From positions 1 to 53,090 of the forward strand of contig CANGGT010000006.1 of NCBI GenBank assembly GCA_947453375.1: a stretch of DNA of 53,090 bases, given 5' to 3'. Under the pieces are notes generated by a model, which was not told where the DNA came from, did no database searches, and saw nothing but the letters and a program-made list of their open reading frames with translations. The first letter of the stretch is position 1. Each line of letters begins with the position of its first letter. The translations under genes and the position numbers were made by a program. Positions 1-8,141 of this stretch are shown here, piece by piece. The stretch comes from Planctomycetaceae bacterium. GTDB lineage: Bacteria; Planctomycetota; Planctomycetia; Pirellulales; UBA1268.

Positions 1-62
1 ACCGCTTCGGCGCGGAGGCGCTCTACGTCAGCGCGGAACGATTCGAGCGACACGGTGCCCAC
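1..62 (-). CDS. pheS: Phenylalanine--tRNA ligase alpha subunit, N-terminal fragment (runs off the window)
   Basis: Only the first codons are inside the window. Downstream of rplT on the same strand an open frame reads MGTVSLESFRADVERLRAEA, starting at a GTG (60-62) with AAGGGG about 11 bases upstream; a second GTG lies three codons later at 51-53. This resembles the helical N-terminus of PheS, and infC-rpmI-rplT-pheS is a very common bacterial gene order. PheS would supply the catalytic subunit that charges tRNA-Phe. The call rests mostly on position, because fewer than 20 residues are visible. Confidence 0.5.
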   Translation of the reverse strand, partial: MGTVSLESFRADVERLRAEA

Positions 63-83
63 GCGACAAGCCGCCCCTTCAGA

Positions 84-461
84 TCAGGCAGCGCCAGCCG
101 GTGCCGGGACGCCGAGGGCGGCTCGGACCTGCTCGGCGATCGCATCGAAGCCGGTCGGGTCGAGCACCGCCATCTCGGAGAGCGTCTTGCGGTCGAGTTC
201 ACACCCGATCTTCTCCAGCCCGCAGATGAACTGGCTGTAGCGAAGGCCACGCTCACGGGCCGCAGCGTTGAGGCGGATGATCCAGAGACGGCGGAAATCA
301 CGCTTCTTGCGCCGCCGATCGCGCCGGGCGTAGACGCCAGCGCGGATGATCGATTCCTTGGCCGTCCGGAGCAGCCGGCGACGTCCGCCGACCGACCCCT
401 TCACCCGCTTGAACAACCGCTTCTTGGCCCGCAGACGGGGGACGACGCTCTTGGTACGCAT
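84..461 (-). CDS. rplT: 50S ribosomal protein L20
   Basis: This 125-residue basic protein matches L20 along its whole length: a strongly basic N-terminal half, the block RRKRDFRRLWI-like region (RRKKRDFRRLWIIRLNAA), and the C-terminal globular domain (GLRYSQFICGLEKIGCELDRK). L20 binds 23S rRNA early in large-subunit assembly and, in studied bacteria, also represses translation of its own operon. It is the third gene of infC-rpmI-rplT, but lies 272 bases after rpmI, which is a long gap for this operon. The C-terminus has a short Ala/Pro tail (GVPAPAGAA). Confidence 0.97.
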   Translation of the reverse strand: MRTKSVVPRLRAKKRLFKRVKGSVGGRRRLLRTAKESIIRAGVYARRDRRRKKRDFRRLWIIRLNAAARERGLRYSQFICGLEKIGCELDRKTLSEMAVLDPTGFDAIAEQVRAALGVPAPAGAA

Positions 462-733
462 GGGACTGGTCTTTGTCTTTCAGGAGTCTCGACAGTGAAT
501 CGACGCTGAATCAACGAAACGGACAAAAAAGCGGGAAGGACATCATCGTCCTGTCCGGCCCCCGGAATTCAAGGGGGGCCTGCAAACCGGAAACCGAGGA
601 ACGGAAAAACTGGGAAACAGAGCCAGGGAAACAGGAGCCTGACAGACAACGACGCCAAGGCTCTCCGGAAGTCTCGGGCAAAACTCGCCCCGGAGAATCA
701 GGGGAGGGATGCGCCGGCGGCCGGAAGGCGGCG
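462..733 (-). other. 272-base rpmI-rplT spacer with hairpins
   Basis: No gene is convincing here; the ORFs in the track are short and in different frames on both strands. On the transcribed (minus) strand the spacer can fold into at least two hairpins: GGCCCCC pairing with GGGGGCC at 557-580, and CTCCGG/CCGGAG enclosing GGGC/GCCC at 663-695. In Escherichia coli and Bacillus, L20 controls this operon through structured RNA, so this is a candidate autoregulatory or processing region. That role is inference. Confidence 0.4.
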
Positions 734-937
734 TCAGTAGCTGTACTTACCGAGGGCGGCAGCGATCTTCGGGGTGTCGACCGAAGCGAGCACTCCGGTG
801 CCACGGAGGTTGCGCTTCCGCTTCGCGGAGAGCCGCACCTGAAGGTGACTCGTCCCAGCGCGGCGGTGCTTCACCTTGCCCGTGGCGGTGAGCCGGAAAC
901 GCTTCTTCACACCCTTGTGGGTCTTCTGCTTCGGCAT
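734..937 (-). CDS. rpmI: 50S ribosomal protein L35
   Basis: The 67-residue product starts MPKQKTHKGVKKRFR, the signature N-terminus of L35, and continues with the family blocks TGKVKHRRAGTSH and KRKRNLRGT. The length is typical for the family. L35 is a small basic protein of the large ribosomal subunit. The gene sits 58 bases after infC on the same strand and is clearly part of the infC-rpmI-rplT operon. Confidence 0.97.
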   Translation of the reverse strand: MPKQKTHKGVKKRFRLTATGKVKHRRAGTSHLQVRLSAKRKRNLRGTGVLASVDTPKIAAALGKYSY

Positions 938-995
938 GATTGGAAACTCCGTGAACGGTGAACAGGAGGCGAAAGGGGAGAACGGTGAGGGAGTG

Positions 996-1496
996 TCAGC
1001 GGGGGGAAAGGGTGCAGATCAGTCGCTTTCCCATCTGCTGCGGCGGGGCGTCCATCTTACCGACCGCATCGAGCTGTTCGAGGATATTCCGCATCACGCG
1101 CTGCCCCTCGTCGATGTGGGCCAGTTCGCGACCGCGGAACACGACCGAGACGATCACTTTGTCCTTGTGCTGGAGAAAGCCACGGGCTTGGTTGACCTTG
1201 AACTCGATGTCGTGCTCGCCCGTCTTAGGTCGGAGACGGATCTCCTTGATCTTCGTGTGGTGGACGTGTGTTTTGTGCTGTTTTTTCTTCTGCTGATACT
1301 TGAACTTGCCGAAGTCCATGATTCGGCAGACCGGCGGCTTCTCGTTCGGGGCCACCTCGACCAGATCGAGCCCGGCCTCGCGAGCGCGGGCTAACGCCTC
1401 GTCGGTGGGGATGATCCCGAGTTGCCCTCCTTCGGCCGTGATCACGCGGATCGGGGAAATCCGGATCTGCTCGTTGATGCGATGGTTCTTATCGAT
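996..1496 (-). CDS. infC: Translation initiation factor IF-3 (ATC start)
   Basis: IF-3 binds the 30S subunit and checks the initiator codon-anticodon pair. The ORF track begins at an internal GTG (1445), which would remove the conserved N-terminal segment. The same frame extends 17 codons upstream as [17 protein letters not shown], containing the family motif RINEQIR, until an in-frame TGA at 1500-1502. No ATG, GTG or TTG lies in that extension. The first usable codon is ATC at 1494-1496, eight bases after a clean GGAGG. The resulting 166-residue protein has both IF-3 domains ([27 protein letters not shown]). E. coli infC also uses a rare start (AUU), tied to IF-3 autoregulation, so an ATC start is plausible. 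Confidence 0.93.
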   Translation of the reverse strand: MDKNHRINEQIRISPIRVITAEGGQLGIIPTDEALARAREAGLDLVEVAPNEKPPVCRIMDFGKFKYQQKKKQHKTHVHHTKIKEIRLRPKTGEHDIEFKVNQARGFLQHKDKVIVSVVFRGRELAHIDEGQRVMRNILEQLDAVGKMDAPPQQMGKRLICTLSPR

Positions 1497-2469
1497 GGCT
1501 CACGCCTCCGGACTCCGACGAATTGTCAGCCGATGCCCCGCGCCGGCGGCATCGTCAACCTGCCCCGATTCCCGCGCTCACCGGAATCCCGACAGAACGG
1601 ACTCCCGACAGGCTGTCGACCCGACACCATGGCCAGGTAGACCAAAAAAACCTGTCTCATCCGGCCGGGAACCGACTCTCCCGCATCAAAACCGGTAAAA
1701 ACCGCGGGCCCCGCGACGCGTGCGCAACGCCGCAACGAAGTCACCACGACGGGAATCTCCGAGTATTCCATGCGGTGACGGGGGGAGTCAAGCGGGGTCG
1801 GTCCGCCGCGGCAGTGGTTGAAAATCCGTCCCCCGCTCCGTTGAAGCCGGGGATCTCGAGCCGCCCCGGTCAGGTCGCCCCAAACGACTGATACCAGGTG
1901 TCTGCACGTCCATCCTACCCAGTGTGAGCAGACTCTTTGGCTGGAAAGGCCGGAAGAAGGGGGCGTGAACAGCCTCCCAAAGGCGACGCAAACAGAACGC
2001 CGCAAACAACTTAAGCTATTTAAAAAGGGTCCGTACTGACCTGGTCTCAGGGCGTTGCAGAAAAAAACTGGAGAACAACCCTCAGCCCGAAGAACTTTTT
2101 CCGACTCCGGCCGTATAAATCGGCGTCCCGGATACGGGAACGGGGGGCACAGGAGGGCCCGCCCATCGATTCCGAAATCAGCGCCGGCCTGGCAAGGCAC
2201 CGGCCCGGAATCGTGCGACAGCTCACCGCGAACGTCCCTGCCGGCAACGGCAGCGGAACCCTGCCGAGGAGATCGGCGACGCGGTGCACGTTTCGGCATT
2301 TCGAGTGGTCGGTGGGATAGCCGCCGGGCGGGTCGATTGCCAGCAATGAAGGTCGCGTGAAACACTGTCTCGGAGCATCGGGGTCGCGGGCGAAGTCAGG
2401 GGTCGCCCGCAGGCCCGGTTCCGACCAAACCAACGACCGGCCTCGGATGGCCGGCCAAGGAGGAATGCG
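1497..2469. other. 973-base divergent intergenic region between infC and the sigma gene
   Basis: No gene is supported. The overlapping ORFs in the track (for example 1526..2365 minus) have irregular codon third positions, no ribosome binding site and no recognisable family. An AT-richer patch occurs around 2005-2030 (ttaagctatttaaaaag) and a TATAAAT at 2114-2120, which could belong to promoters of either divergent gene, but no convincing -35 partner was found. An AAGGAGG at about 2457-2463 is the ribosome binding site of the sigma gene. Confidence 0.4.
1505..1509 (-). promoter_or_regulatory. Ribosome binding site that fixes the infC start
   Basis: GGAGG on the minus strand lies eight bases before the ATC at 1494-1496. 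It is the only well-placed Shine-Dalgarno sequence for infC and supports initiation at ATC rather than at the internal GTG 51 bases further in. Confidence 0.7.
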
Positions 2470-3996
2470 ATGCGTTCTGATTCCCAAGGTCCTGTCGTGC
2501 GCCTGTTCATGGAAGAGCAGATCGATTTCGAGCCCCGCTCCGTCGCCGGCGTGAGCGGAGAAGCGATCGACGCGGGTGCCCCGCGGCACGACGGCGACGT
2601 CGTGCCGTTGAGCGGCGACAGCGTGCTCTCGATCGAGGAACTCGCCTCCCGTTTCAATGTCTCCACGAAGACGATCTCGCGGTGGCGGGCCCATGGCCTC
2701 GTCGCCCGGAGTCACGACGTGGGGGGGCGGAAGCGGGTCGGATTCCTCGCCAGCGACGTGGAGCGGTTCGTCACCGACAACCCGCTGCGGATCGAGCGGG
2801 GAAGCCGCTTCAGCCAGCTCTCCACCGAGGAGCACGGCAAGATCATCGCCTGGGCGCGCCGACTGGCCGCGGTGGGCGCCTGCCCGGCCGACGTCCACCG
2901 CCGGATCGCGAAGCGCCTCAACCGCAGCGTCGAGACGATCCGCTACACGATCAAGCACCACGATCAGGAAAACCCCGGTGTCGAGGTTTTCCCCGCCGCC
3001 GACGGTCGCCTCCGTCCGGAGACCTGCGAGCGGATCTTCCAACTCTGGTCACGCGGCGAAGCGGTCGATTCGATCGCCAAGCGTTACCACCGCTCGAAGG
3101 CGAGCATTTATCGGGTGATCCTTGCCCAGCGGGCCGCCCACACGATGCTCCTCCCCCTCGACTACATCCCCAACGCCCTCTTCGACCGCCGCACGGCCGA
3201 AGACGTGGTCAACCAGCCCTTCCCCGGCCTCGACGAGCCGACGAAGCGGACGCGGCGCCCCGCCGGACTGCCCGCCTACCTCGCCAGCCTCTACGAGGTG
3301 CCACTGCTCAATCGTGAGCAGGAGGTGTGGCTGTTCCGGAAGTTCAACTACCTCAAGCACAAGGCGAAGGCGCTGCGCGACCAACTCGACGCCGAGAAGC
3401 CGAGCACGCGTCTGATGGACCAGATCGACTCGATTTACGAGGAGATCGTGGCGCTGAAGAATCGCCTCGTGCGGTCCAACCTCCGGCTTGTGGTGTCGAT
3501 TGCCAAGCGGCGGGTGGCCCCCGGCGACAGCTTTTTCGACCTCGTCAGCGACGGCAACATGTCGTTGATCCGCGCGGTGGAGAAGTTCGACTACGCCCGT
3601 GGCAACAAGTTCAGCACCTACGCGTCGTGGGCGATCATGAAGAACTACGCCCGCACGATCCCCGACGAGCACAAGCGGCGCGAGCGGTTCCGGGCGGCCG
3701 ACATGGAGATGCTACAGACCGCGGCCGACCCGCGGACCGACGAGAACCAGTTGCGGATGGCGGAATCGGACCGGCTGCAGCAGGTGGGGCGGTTCCTCGA
3801 CCGCCTCGACTCCCGCGAGCAGACGATCATCATCCGTCGCTATGGTCTCGACCGTGGGCACGAGCCGCAGACCCTCAAGGAAGTCGGCACGGCCCTCGGC
3901 GTGACGAAGGAGCGGGTCCGGCAGATCGAAGCGAAGGCGCTCGAGAAGCTCCGCGAAGCGGCCCAGGCCGAGGCCGTCCTTCCGGAACTCGAGTGA
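2470..3996 (+). CDS. RNA polymerase sigma-70 family factor with N-terminal HTH extension
   Basis: The 508-residue protein ends in recognisable sigma domains. Region 2 (about 330-400) contains NRLVRSNLRLVVSIAK and NKFSTYASWAIMKNYARTI; region 4 (about 440-495) contains GVTKERVRQIEAKALEKLR. A canonical region 3 is not evident. The first ~300 residues are unlike housekeeping sigma factors: a MerR-like helix-turn-helix (LSIEELASRFNVSTKTISRW, about 52-72) and two further HTH-like stretches near 125-165 and 180-215. In region 2.4 the E. coli motif ATWWIRQAIT is replaced by ASWAIMKNYA, changing residues that read the -10 element. The start has AAGGAGG seven bases upstream. It probably serves a dedicated promoter class; the target is unknown. 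Confidence 0.88.
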   Translation: MRSDSQGPVVRLFMEEQIDFEPRSVAGVSGEAIDAGAPRHDGDVVPLSGDSVLSIEELASRFNVSTKTISRWRAHGLVARSHDVGGRKRVGFLASDVERFVTDNPLRIERGSRFSQLSTEEHGKIIAWARRLAAVGACPADVHRRIAKRLNRSVETIRYTIKHHDQENPGVEVFPAADGRLRPETCERIFQLWSRGEAVDSIAKRYHRSKASIYRVILAQRAAHTMLLPLDYIPNALFDRRTAEDVVNQPFPGLDEPTKRTRRPAGLPAYLASLYEVPLLNREQEVWLFRKFNYLKHKAKALRDQLDAEKPSTRLMDQIDSIYEEIVALKNRLVRSNLRLVVSIAKRRVAPGDSFFDLVSDGNMSLIRAVEKFDYARGNKFSTYASWAIMKNYARTIPDEHKRRERFRAADMEMLQTAADPRTDENQLRMAESDRLQQVGRFLDRLDSREQTIIIRRYGLDRGHEPQTLKEVGTALGVTKERVRQIEAKALEKLREAAQAEAVLPELE

Positions 3997-4012
3997 TCTA
4001 GCCTCGCCCGCA

Positions 4013-4068
4013 CCGTCGGAATCGCTTCTGCCCTATGGCCCACGGCCGGCAGCAGAGCGTTCCGACGG
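4013..4068. terminator. Possible bidirectional stem-loop between convergent genes
   Basis: CCGTCGGAA at 4013-4021 pairs with TTCCGACGG at 4060-4068, and inner arms (CGCTTCTGCC against GGCAGCAGAGCG) extend the stem imperfectly. It sits between the 3' ends of the sigma gene and the peptidylprolyl isomerase gene. There is no clear U-tract, so intrinsic termination is only a possibility. Confidence 0.4.
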
Positions 4069-4098
4069 GCGGCGTGGCGCGATGGTTCCACTGGCCTG

Positions 4099-6216
4099 CT
4101 AGCGAGCTGCAGCCGGAGCGTCGAACGACGCCGGGCGGACGCCTGGATCGGCGGCTGGGCCGGCAGCCGGCGGGGCGACAACCCGACGGCTCCCGGCGCG
4201 CGGCCGGGAAAGCTCGTCCTGCTGTTGCTTCGAGAGCGTTGGCGAGGCGCCCGACGCCACACCGGCAGGTCCCCGAGCGACCGCCCCCGCTTCGGTGCTG
4301 GCCGACTGGCTGGTACCGGCGAGGAAATTGTCGATCGCCGCCCCTTCGCGGAGATGGGTGAAATACCGCCCCATCTCGATCCGCTGCTTCTTGTCCTCGA
4401 TGTCGACATAGAGCTCATCGCGGACCTCCTCGAATCGCAGCTGCTGCGGTTCGGTGTAGCCCTCGCAGAAGAAGACCATGAAGCGGTCGGCGATCTGCAC
4501 CACGCCGGAGAGCTCCCCCGGCTTGAGCGCGAACACCTCCCGCTCGAGCGCGGGCTGGCCACCGAATCGCTGGATCGGGGGCACCTCGCCGCGGAGGCTG
4601 CGGGTGGTCGGGTCGACGGAGTACTTCTCGGCAAGATCGCCGATCAGTTCGGCGTTGGGGTTCTGGCGGGCCAGCTGCCACACCTCCTGAGCACGCCGCT
4701 GGGTGTCGAGGATGACGACGCGACACTTCGCCCGCGGCCCGAACGTTGCGGCAAACGCCTTGTCGAGATCTTCCTGCGAGACCGGCACCTTCCCGACGAG
4801 CTTCTTGAGGGCCACCGTCGGCTGGACGATGTCGTCGAGGTAGTGCTTGAGCGGCACCTTGTCGTCCCGCGTCACCCGTTCGAGCCAGGCCGCGGTGTCG
4901 GGCGTGCCGTCAGCCCGGCGGAAGCCCATCGCCTCGGCGCCGCGCATCACTTCGGCGTCGATGTCGGCCTGGGAAACGGCAACTTCGTTCTTCGCCATCG
5001 CCTGGGAGAGGAGCGTGCGGGTGACGAGGATCTCGAGAACGTCGAGGCCGTGGCGATCGAGGCACGCCTGGCGGACGCGGTCGATGCTCACCGGCGCTCC
5101 GTTGACGAGCGCAGCCACCCCCGGCAGGGCCGCCGCGCGGGCCGGATCGTTCATCACGTTCTCGACCTTGGCGGCCTCCTGGAGGCGACGGAACACCGAC
5201 GACGAGGCCTCCCGGCTCTTCCGCTCGCGCAATTCCTCGGTGAGCCGCGGGCGGACGTCGTCGAGGGCCACGTCGGCCGCCGGCAGATGGCCTTCGCACT
5301 TGATGATGATGAACTGGTCGGCCACCTGGACCACCGGGGAGATGCCACCGACCGGTAGGCCGAAGGCGATGGCCTCGAACCTCGGCTCGCCGGTGTGGCG
5401 GCGGATCGGCTGCACCCAGCCGTTGGCGCTGGCGCTGCCGACGTCGACCGAGTGCTGTCGGGCGAAGGAACCGAACTCGTCGGGCTTCGATGCCACCTCG
5501 GCGCGGATCCGCTCCGCCTCGGACGCCGTGCGGAGAACGATGATCCGCGCCTTCACCGCCGGGCCGAACTGATGCTCGTGGGCCTCGGCGATTTCCTCGG
5601 AAGTGGGCTCGATCTCGGCATGAGCCAATCGTCGCAGGGCGATCATCGGCCAGACGATCTCGTCGGCATACTGCTGCGGGGTGACGCCGCGTTCGTCGCG
5701 GATCAGCTCGATCCACTTCTCGCGGGGAAGATTGAATCGCTTCGCCATCACCTCGATCTCGGCATCGACCTCCTCCGGCCCGACGGCGATCCCCAACTGC
5801 CGGCAGCCCTGATCGATGATCATTTTGTTGACGATCGCCTCGAGGACCGTGGCCCCGTGGCGGGCGACGCATTCTTCGGCGAGTTGGGCCTGCGGGATCT
5901 CCGCGCCGTTGACCATCGCGGCGAGTTGCCGCGCGGGGGCAACGGCGGCGGCAGGCGCCTTCGCATCGGCCGCTTTCTGCCCAGGGGCGGGCCGCGGTGC
6001 CGCGGCAGGAGACGCGGCGGGAGTTCGGCCGCGGAGCAGTGGGATCTGGGCATCGGCCTGAGAGTCGACGGCCCCGACGCGCCAGGCGAGGCAGGCAAGG
6101 ACAATCACCGCAGCACCAAGCAGGCCCGGCGTCCCGCCGATGCTTGCGGCCACAGAACGAACTCCGGCCACGGCACCGGTCACGGCATCGACGAACGTCC
6201 CCCACGCATGGCGCAT
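4099..6216 (-). CDS. Membrane-anchored SurA/PpiC-type protein with two tandem chaperone-isomerase modules
   Basis: The 705-residue protein has one N-terminal membrane segment (about 31-49), an Ala/Pro-rich linker, and two related modules of about 250 residues each. Module 1 opens with AAMVNGAEIPQAQLAEECVARHG, and module 2 with AALVNGAPVSIDRVRQACLDRHG. Each continues with a SurA-like helical domain and ends in a parvulin-like segment (GEPRFEAIAFGLPVGGISPVVQ and GQPALEREVFALKPGELSGVVQ). This indicates an internal duplication. Such proteins fold or isomerise exported proteins outside the cytoplasmic membrane. The C-terminus is a disordered Ala/Ser/Arg tail. AAGGAGG lies seven bases before the ATG. 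Parvulin catalytic residues were not verified, so chaperone activity is safer than isomerase activity. Confidence 0.85.
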   Translation of the reverse strand: MRHAWGTFVDAVTGAVAGVRSVAASIGGTPGLLGAAVIVLACLAWRVGAVDSQADAQIPLLRGRTPAASPAAAPRPAPGQKAADAKAPAAAVAPARQLAAMVNGAEIPQAQLAEECVARHGATVLEAIVNKMIIDQGCRQLGIAVGPEEVDAEIEVMAKRFNLPREKWIELIRDERGVTPQQYADEIVWPMIALRRLAHAEIEPTSEEIAEAHEHQFGPAVKARIIVLRTASEAERIRAEVASKPDEFGSFARQHSVDVGSASANGWVQPIRRHTGEPRFEAIAFGLPVGGISPVVQVADQFIIIKCEGHLPAADVALDDVRPRLTEELRERKSREASSSVFRRLQEAAKVENVMNDPARAAALPGVAALVNGAPVSIDRVRQACLDRHGLDVLEILVTRTLLSQAMAKNEVAVSQADIDAEVMRGAEAMGFRRADGTPDTAAWLERVTRDDKVPLKHYLDDIVQPTVALKKLVGKVPVSQEDLDKAFAATFGPRAKCRVVILDTQRRAQEVWQLARQNPNAELIGDLAEKYSVDPTTRSLRGEVPPIQRFGGQPALEREVFALKPGELSGVVQIADRFMVFFCEGYTEPQQLRFEEVRDELYVDIEDKKQRIEMGRYFTHLREGAAIDNFLAGTSQSASTEAGAVARGPAGVASGASPTLSKQQQDELSRPRAGSRRVVAPPAAGPAADPGVRPASFDAPAAAR

Positions 6217-6410
6217 CGCAAGCCCTCCTTGGACGAAATCCCGGCGTCCTGCCGGGGATGAACTTTGGGGAACCTAGGGGACTCGGCGTTGCCGATCAAG
6301 GTGAACCGGCACCGCGCCGCCCCCCCACCATGCTGCGTTGCGGCATTTTGCCGCCCGAGGGTAGGCTCTCGGACCTTCCCTGCCCGCCCAGGTTCTCCAG
6401 GTTGTTGCCG

Positions 6411-7115
6411 ATGGCTTCGCACCCCTCGTCTCCCCGTGGCAACGATCCCTCCCACCCGGAGTGCCTCACGATCCTCGGCCTCCTTCCGCCGGTGACGGCG
6501 GAGGACGTCAAGCAGGCCTATCTCGCCAAGGCGATGGCCGCCCACCCCGACCGGGGAGGCGATCCTGCCGAGTTCGTCCGCCTCCAGAAGGCCTACGACG
6601 ACGCGAAGGAGTTCGTGCAGTTCAAGGCGGGGAAGCTCGAATGGCTGGCCTCGAAGATCGAGGCCTACTCGCAGCAGCAGGAGGTGGTCACCGAGGCCAT
6701 CGAGCGCGGCGGCGAGATCGAGATGGAGGAGGCCGACTGGCTGCGGAAGAGTTTCGGTGAGGACTTCGGCCATGTCGCCGACAAGCTCGTCACCGTCCGG
6801 GTGCGCGGCCCCCGGGCTGACGACGTGTTCGCGATCCTTCTCGGCTTCCGCGCCGACTCGCTCAAGGATCTTGCCACCCTCGACCTCTCCGGGGGCACGA
6901 TCACCGACGAAGGACTCCTCCAACTCAAGGAATTGAAGAACCTCCGCTCCCTCGATCTCCGCGGCACGGCCGTCGGCAAGCTCGCCGCCGAGACGCCGAA
7001 GTGGTTTGAACAGCTCGAGTTTCTCGGTGTCCCCAAGGGGGCGGTGGGAATGCTGGGGCGATTCGGGATGCCGCGGCGCGTGAAGCTCGTCGTCGGCGAC
7101 GCCCCGACGGCCTGA
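6411..7115 (+). CDS. J-domain protein with C-terminal leucine-rich segment
   Basis: The ORF in the track is longer, but MASHPSSPRGNDPSHPE at 6411 is the first start that avoids overlap with the divergent isomerase gene. Residues about 15-65 form a J-domain, with the HPD motif in AMAAHPDRGGDPAEF and the flanking helix LQKAYDDAKEFV. J-domains stimulate the ATPase of DnaK/Hsp70. The second half has a leucine-rich-repeat-like unit (LATLDLSGGTITDEGLLQLKEL, then LRSLDLRGT). No zinc-finger or C-terminal DnaJ domain is present, so this is a class III J-protein of 234 residues. Client and Hsp70 partner are unknown. Confidence 0.8.
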   Translation: MASHPSSPRGNDPSHPECLTILGLLPPVTAEDVKQAYLAKAMAAHPDRGGDPAEFVRLQKAYDDAKEFVQFKAGKLEWLASKIEAYSQQQEVVTEAIERGGEIEMEEADWLRKSFGEDFGHVADKLVTVRVRGPRADDVFAILLGFRADSLKDLATLDLSGGTITDEGLLQLKELKNLRSLDLRGTAVGKLAAETPKWFEQLEFLGVPKGAVGMLGRFGMPRRVKLVVGDAPTA

Positions 7116-7253
7116 TCACGCCGCTGAATGACCTGCCGAGCTTCGCCCCACGATTCCCCAGCCAACGCTTACCGTTCACACGCTCCGGACAAGCTCTCCG
7201 GTCTAACCTTTCGGCCAGGCTATCCGGCCATGCTTTACGATCAAGGAGGATCG

Positions 7254-8141
7254 ATGCCCCGCCCCGCTCCGACAAGCGCCTGGCTCGGCCGCCTGGCCCT
7301 CGGCGTCCTGCTCACGGCAGCCCTGCCGATCATCGCTCGCGGCGACGACGCCGCCCCCTCGCAGGAGAAGCCCGCCGTGTCCGCTGATTCCCCCAACGCA
7401 GAACAGCTCGCCGCCCTCTACGAGGCCAGGACCGTCCGCGTCGCCCCGGCGAAGGACGTTGAGCCGGTCGAGTTTGCCTACCGGCTCCTCGAGCCCGCGT
7501 CGATCACCCCGGGCACCCGCTACCCGCTCGTGATCTTCCTCCATGGCGCCGGCGAACGGGGCAACGACAACGTCATCCAGCTCAAGTACTTCCCCACCTG
7601 GATGGCCGAGCAGAACGCCCGTCAGGCTCATCCCTGCTTCGTCCTCGCTCCCCAGTGCCGCGACGAGCAGAAGTGGGTCGACGTCGACTGGTCAAAGATC
7701 GAGAGCACGCCCCAGTCCCCGACACCGACCGTCGACATGATGGCCGTGATCGCCGCGATCGAGGACACGCTCAAGCGTGAACCGATCGACCCGACACGGA
7801 TTTATCTCACGGGGCTCTCGATGGGGGGCTACGGTTCGTGGGATCTCGCGGCCCGGATGCCGGATCGCTTCGCGGCCGTGCTCCCGATCTGTGGCGGTGG
7901 CGACGAGGCGACGGCGGCGAAGATCAAGGATCTGCCGATCTGGTGCTTCCACGGCGACGCCGACACCGCCGTCCGCGTGGAGCGGTCGCGGACGATGATC
8001 GAAGCCCTCCGCGCCGCCGGTGGAACGCCCAAGTATTCCGAGCTCGCCGGCGTCGGCCACGATTCCTGGACGCCCGCCTACCGCGATCCCGACGTTCTCG
8101 CTTGGCTCTTCGCCCAGAAAAAGCCCGCAAAGGGGAAGTGA
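7254..8141 (+). CDS. Secreted alpha/beta hydrolase (esterase/PHB depolymerase-like)
   Basis: The start at 7254 is preceded by AAGGAGG with four bases of spacing; the upstream in-frame ATGs have none. The 295-residue product begins with a signal peptide (LALGVLLTAALPIIARG) and has the catalytic features of a prolyl-oligopeptidase-type esterase: the oxyanion loop LHGAGERG, the nucleophile elbow GLSMGG with Ser near residue 189, an acid in HGDADTAV and a His in GVGHDSW. Substrate cannot be told from sequence; related proteins hydrolyse polyhydroxyalkanoates, feruloyl esters or small esters outside the cytoplasm. It stands alone, convergent with cysK. Confidence 0.85.
   Translation: MPRPAPTSAWLGRLALGVLLTAALPIIARGDDAAPSQEKPAVSADSPNAEQLAALYEARTVRVAPAKDVEPVEFAYRLLEPASITPGTRYPLVIFLHGAGERGNDNVIQLKYFPTWMAEQNARQAHPCFVLAPQCRDEQKWVDVDWSKIESTPQSPTPTVDMMAVIAAIEDTLKREPIDPTRIYLTGLSMGGYGSWDLAARMPDRFAAVLPICGGGDEATAAKIKDLPIWCFHGDADTAVRVERSRTMIEALRAAGGTPKYSELAGVGHDSWTPAYRDPDVLAWLFAQKKPAKGK

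Noticed and set aside
1526-2365. 279-residue minus-strand ORF in the infC-sigma gap
   Set aside because: No family, no ribosome binding site, irregular third-position use and no start context; treated as chance.
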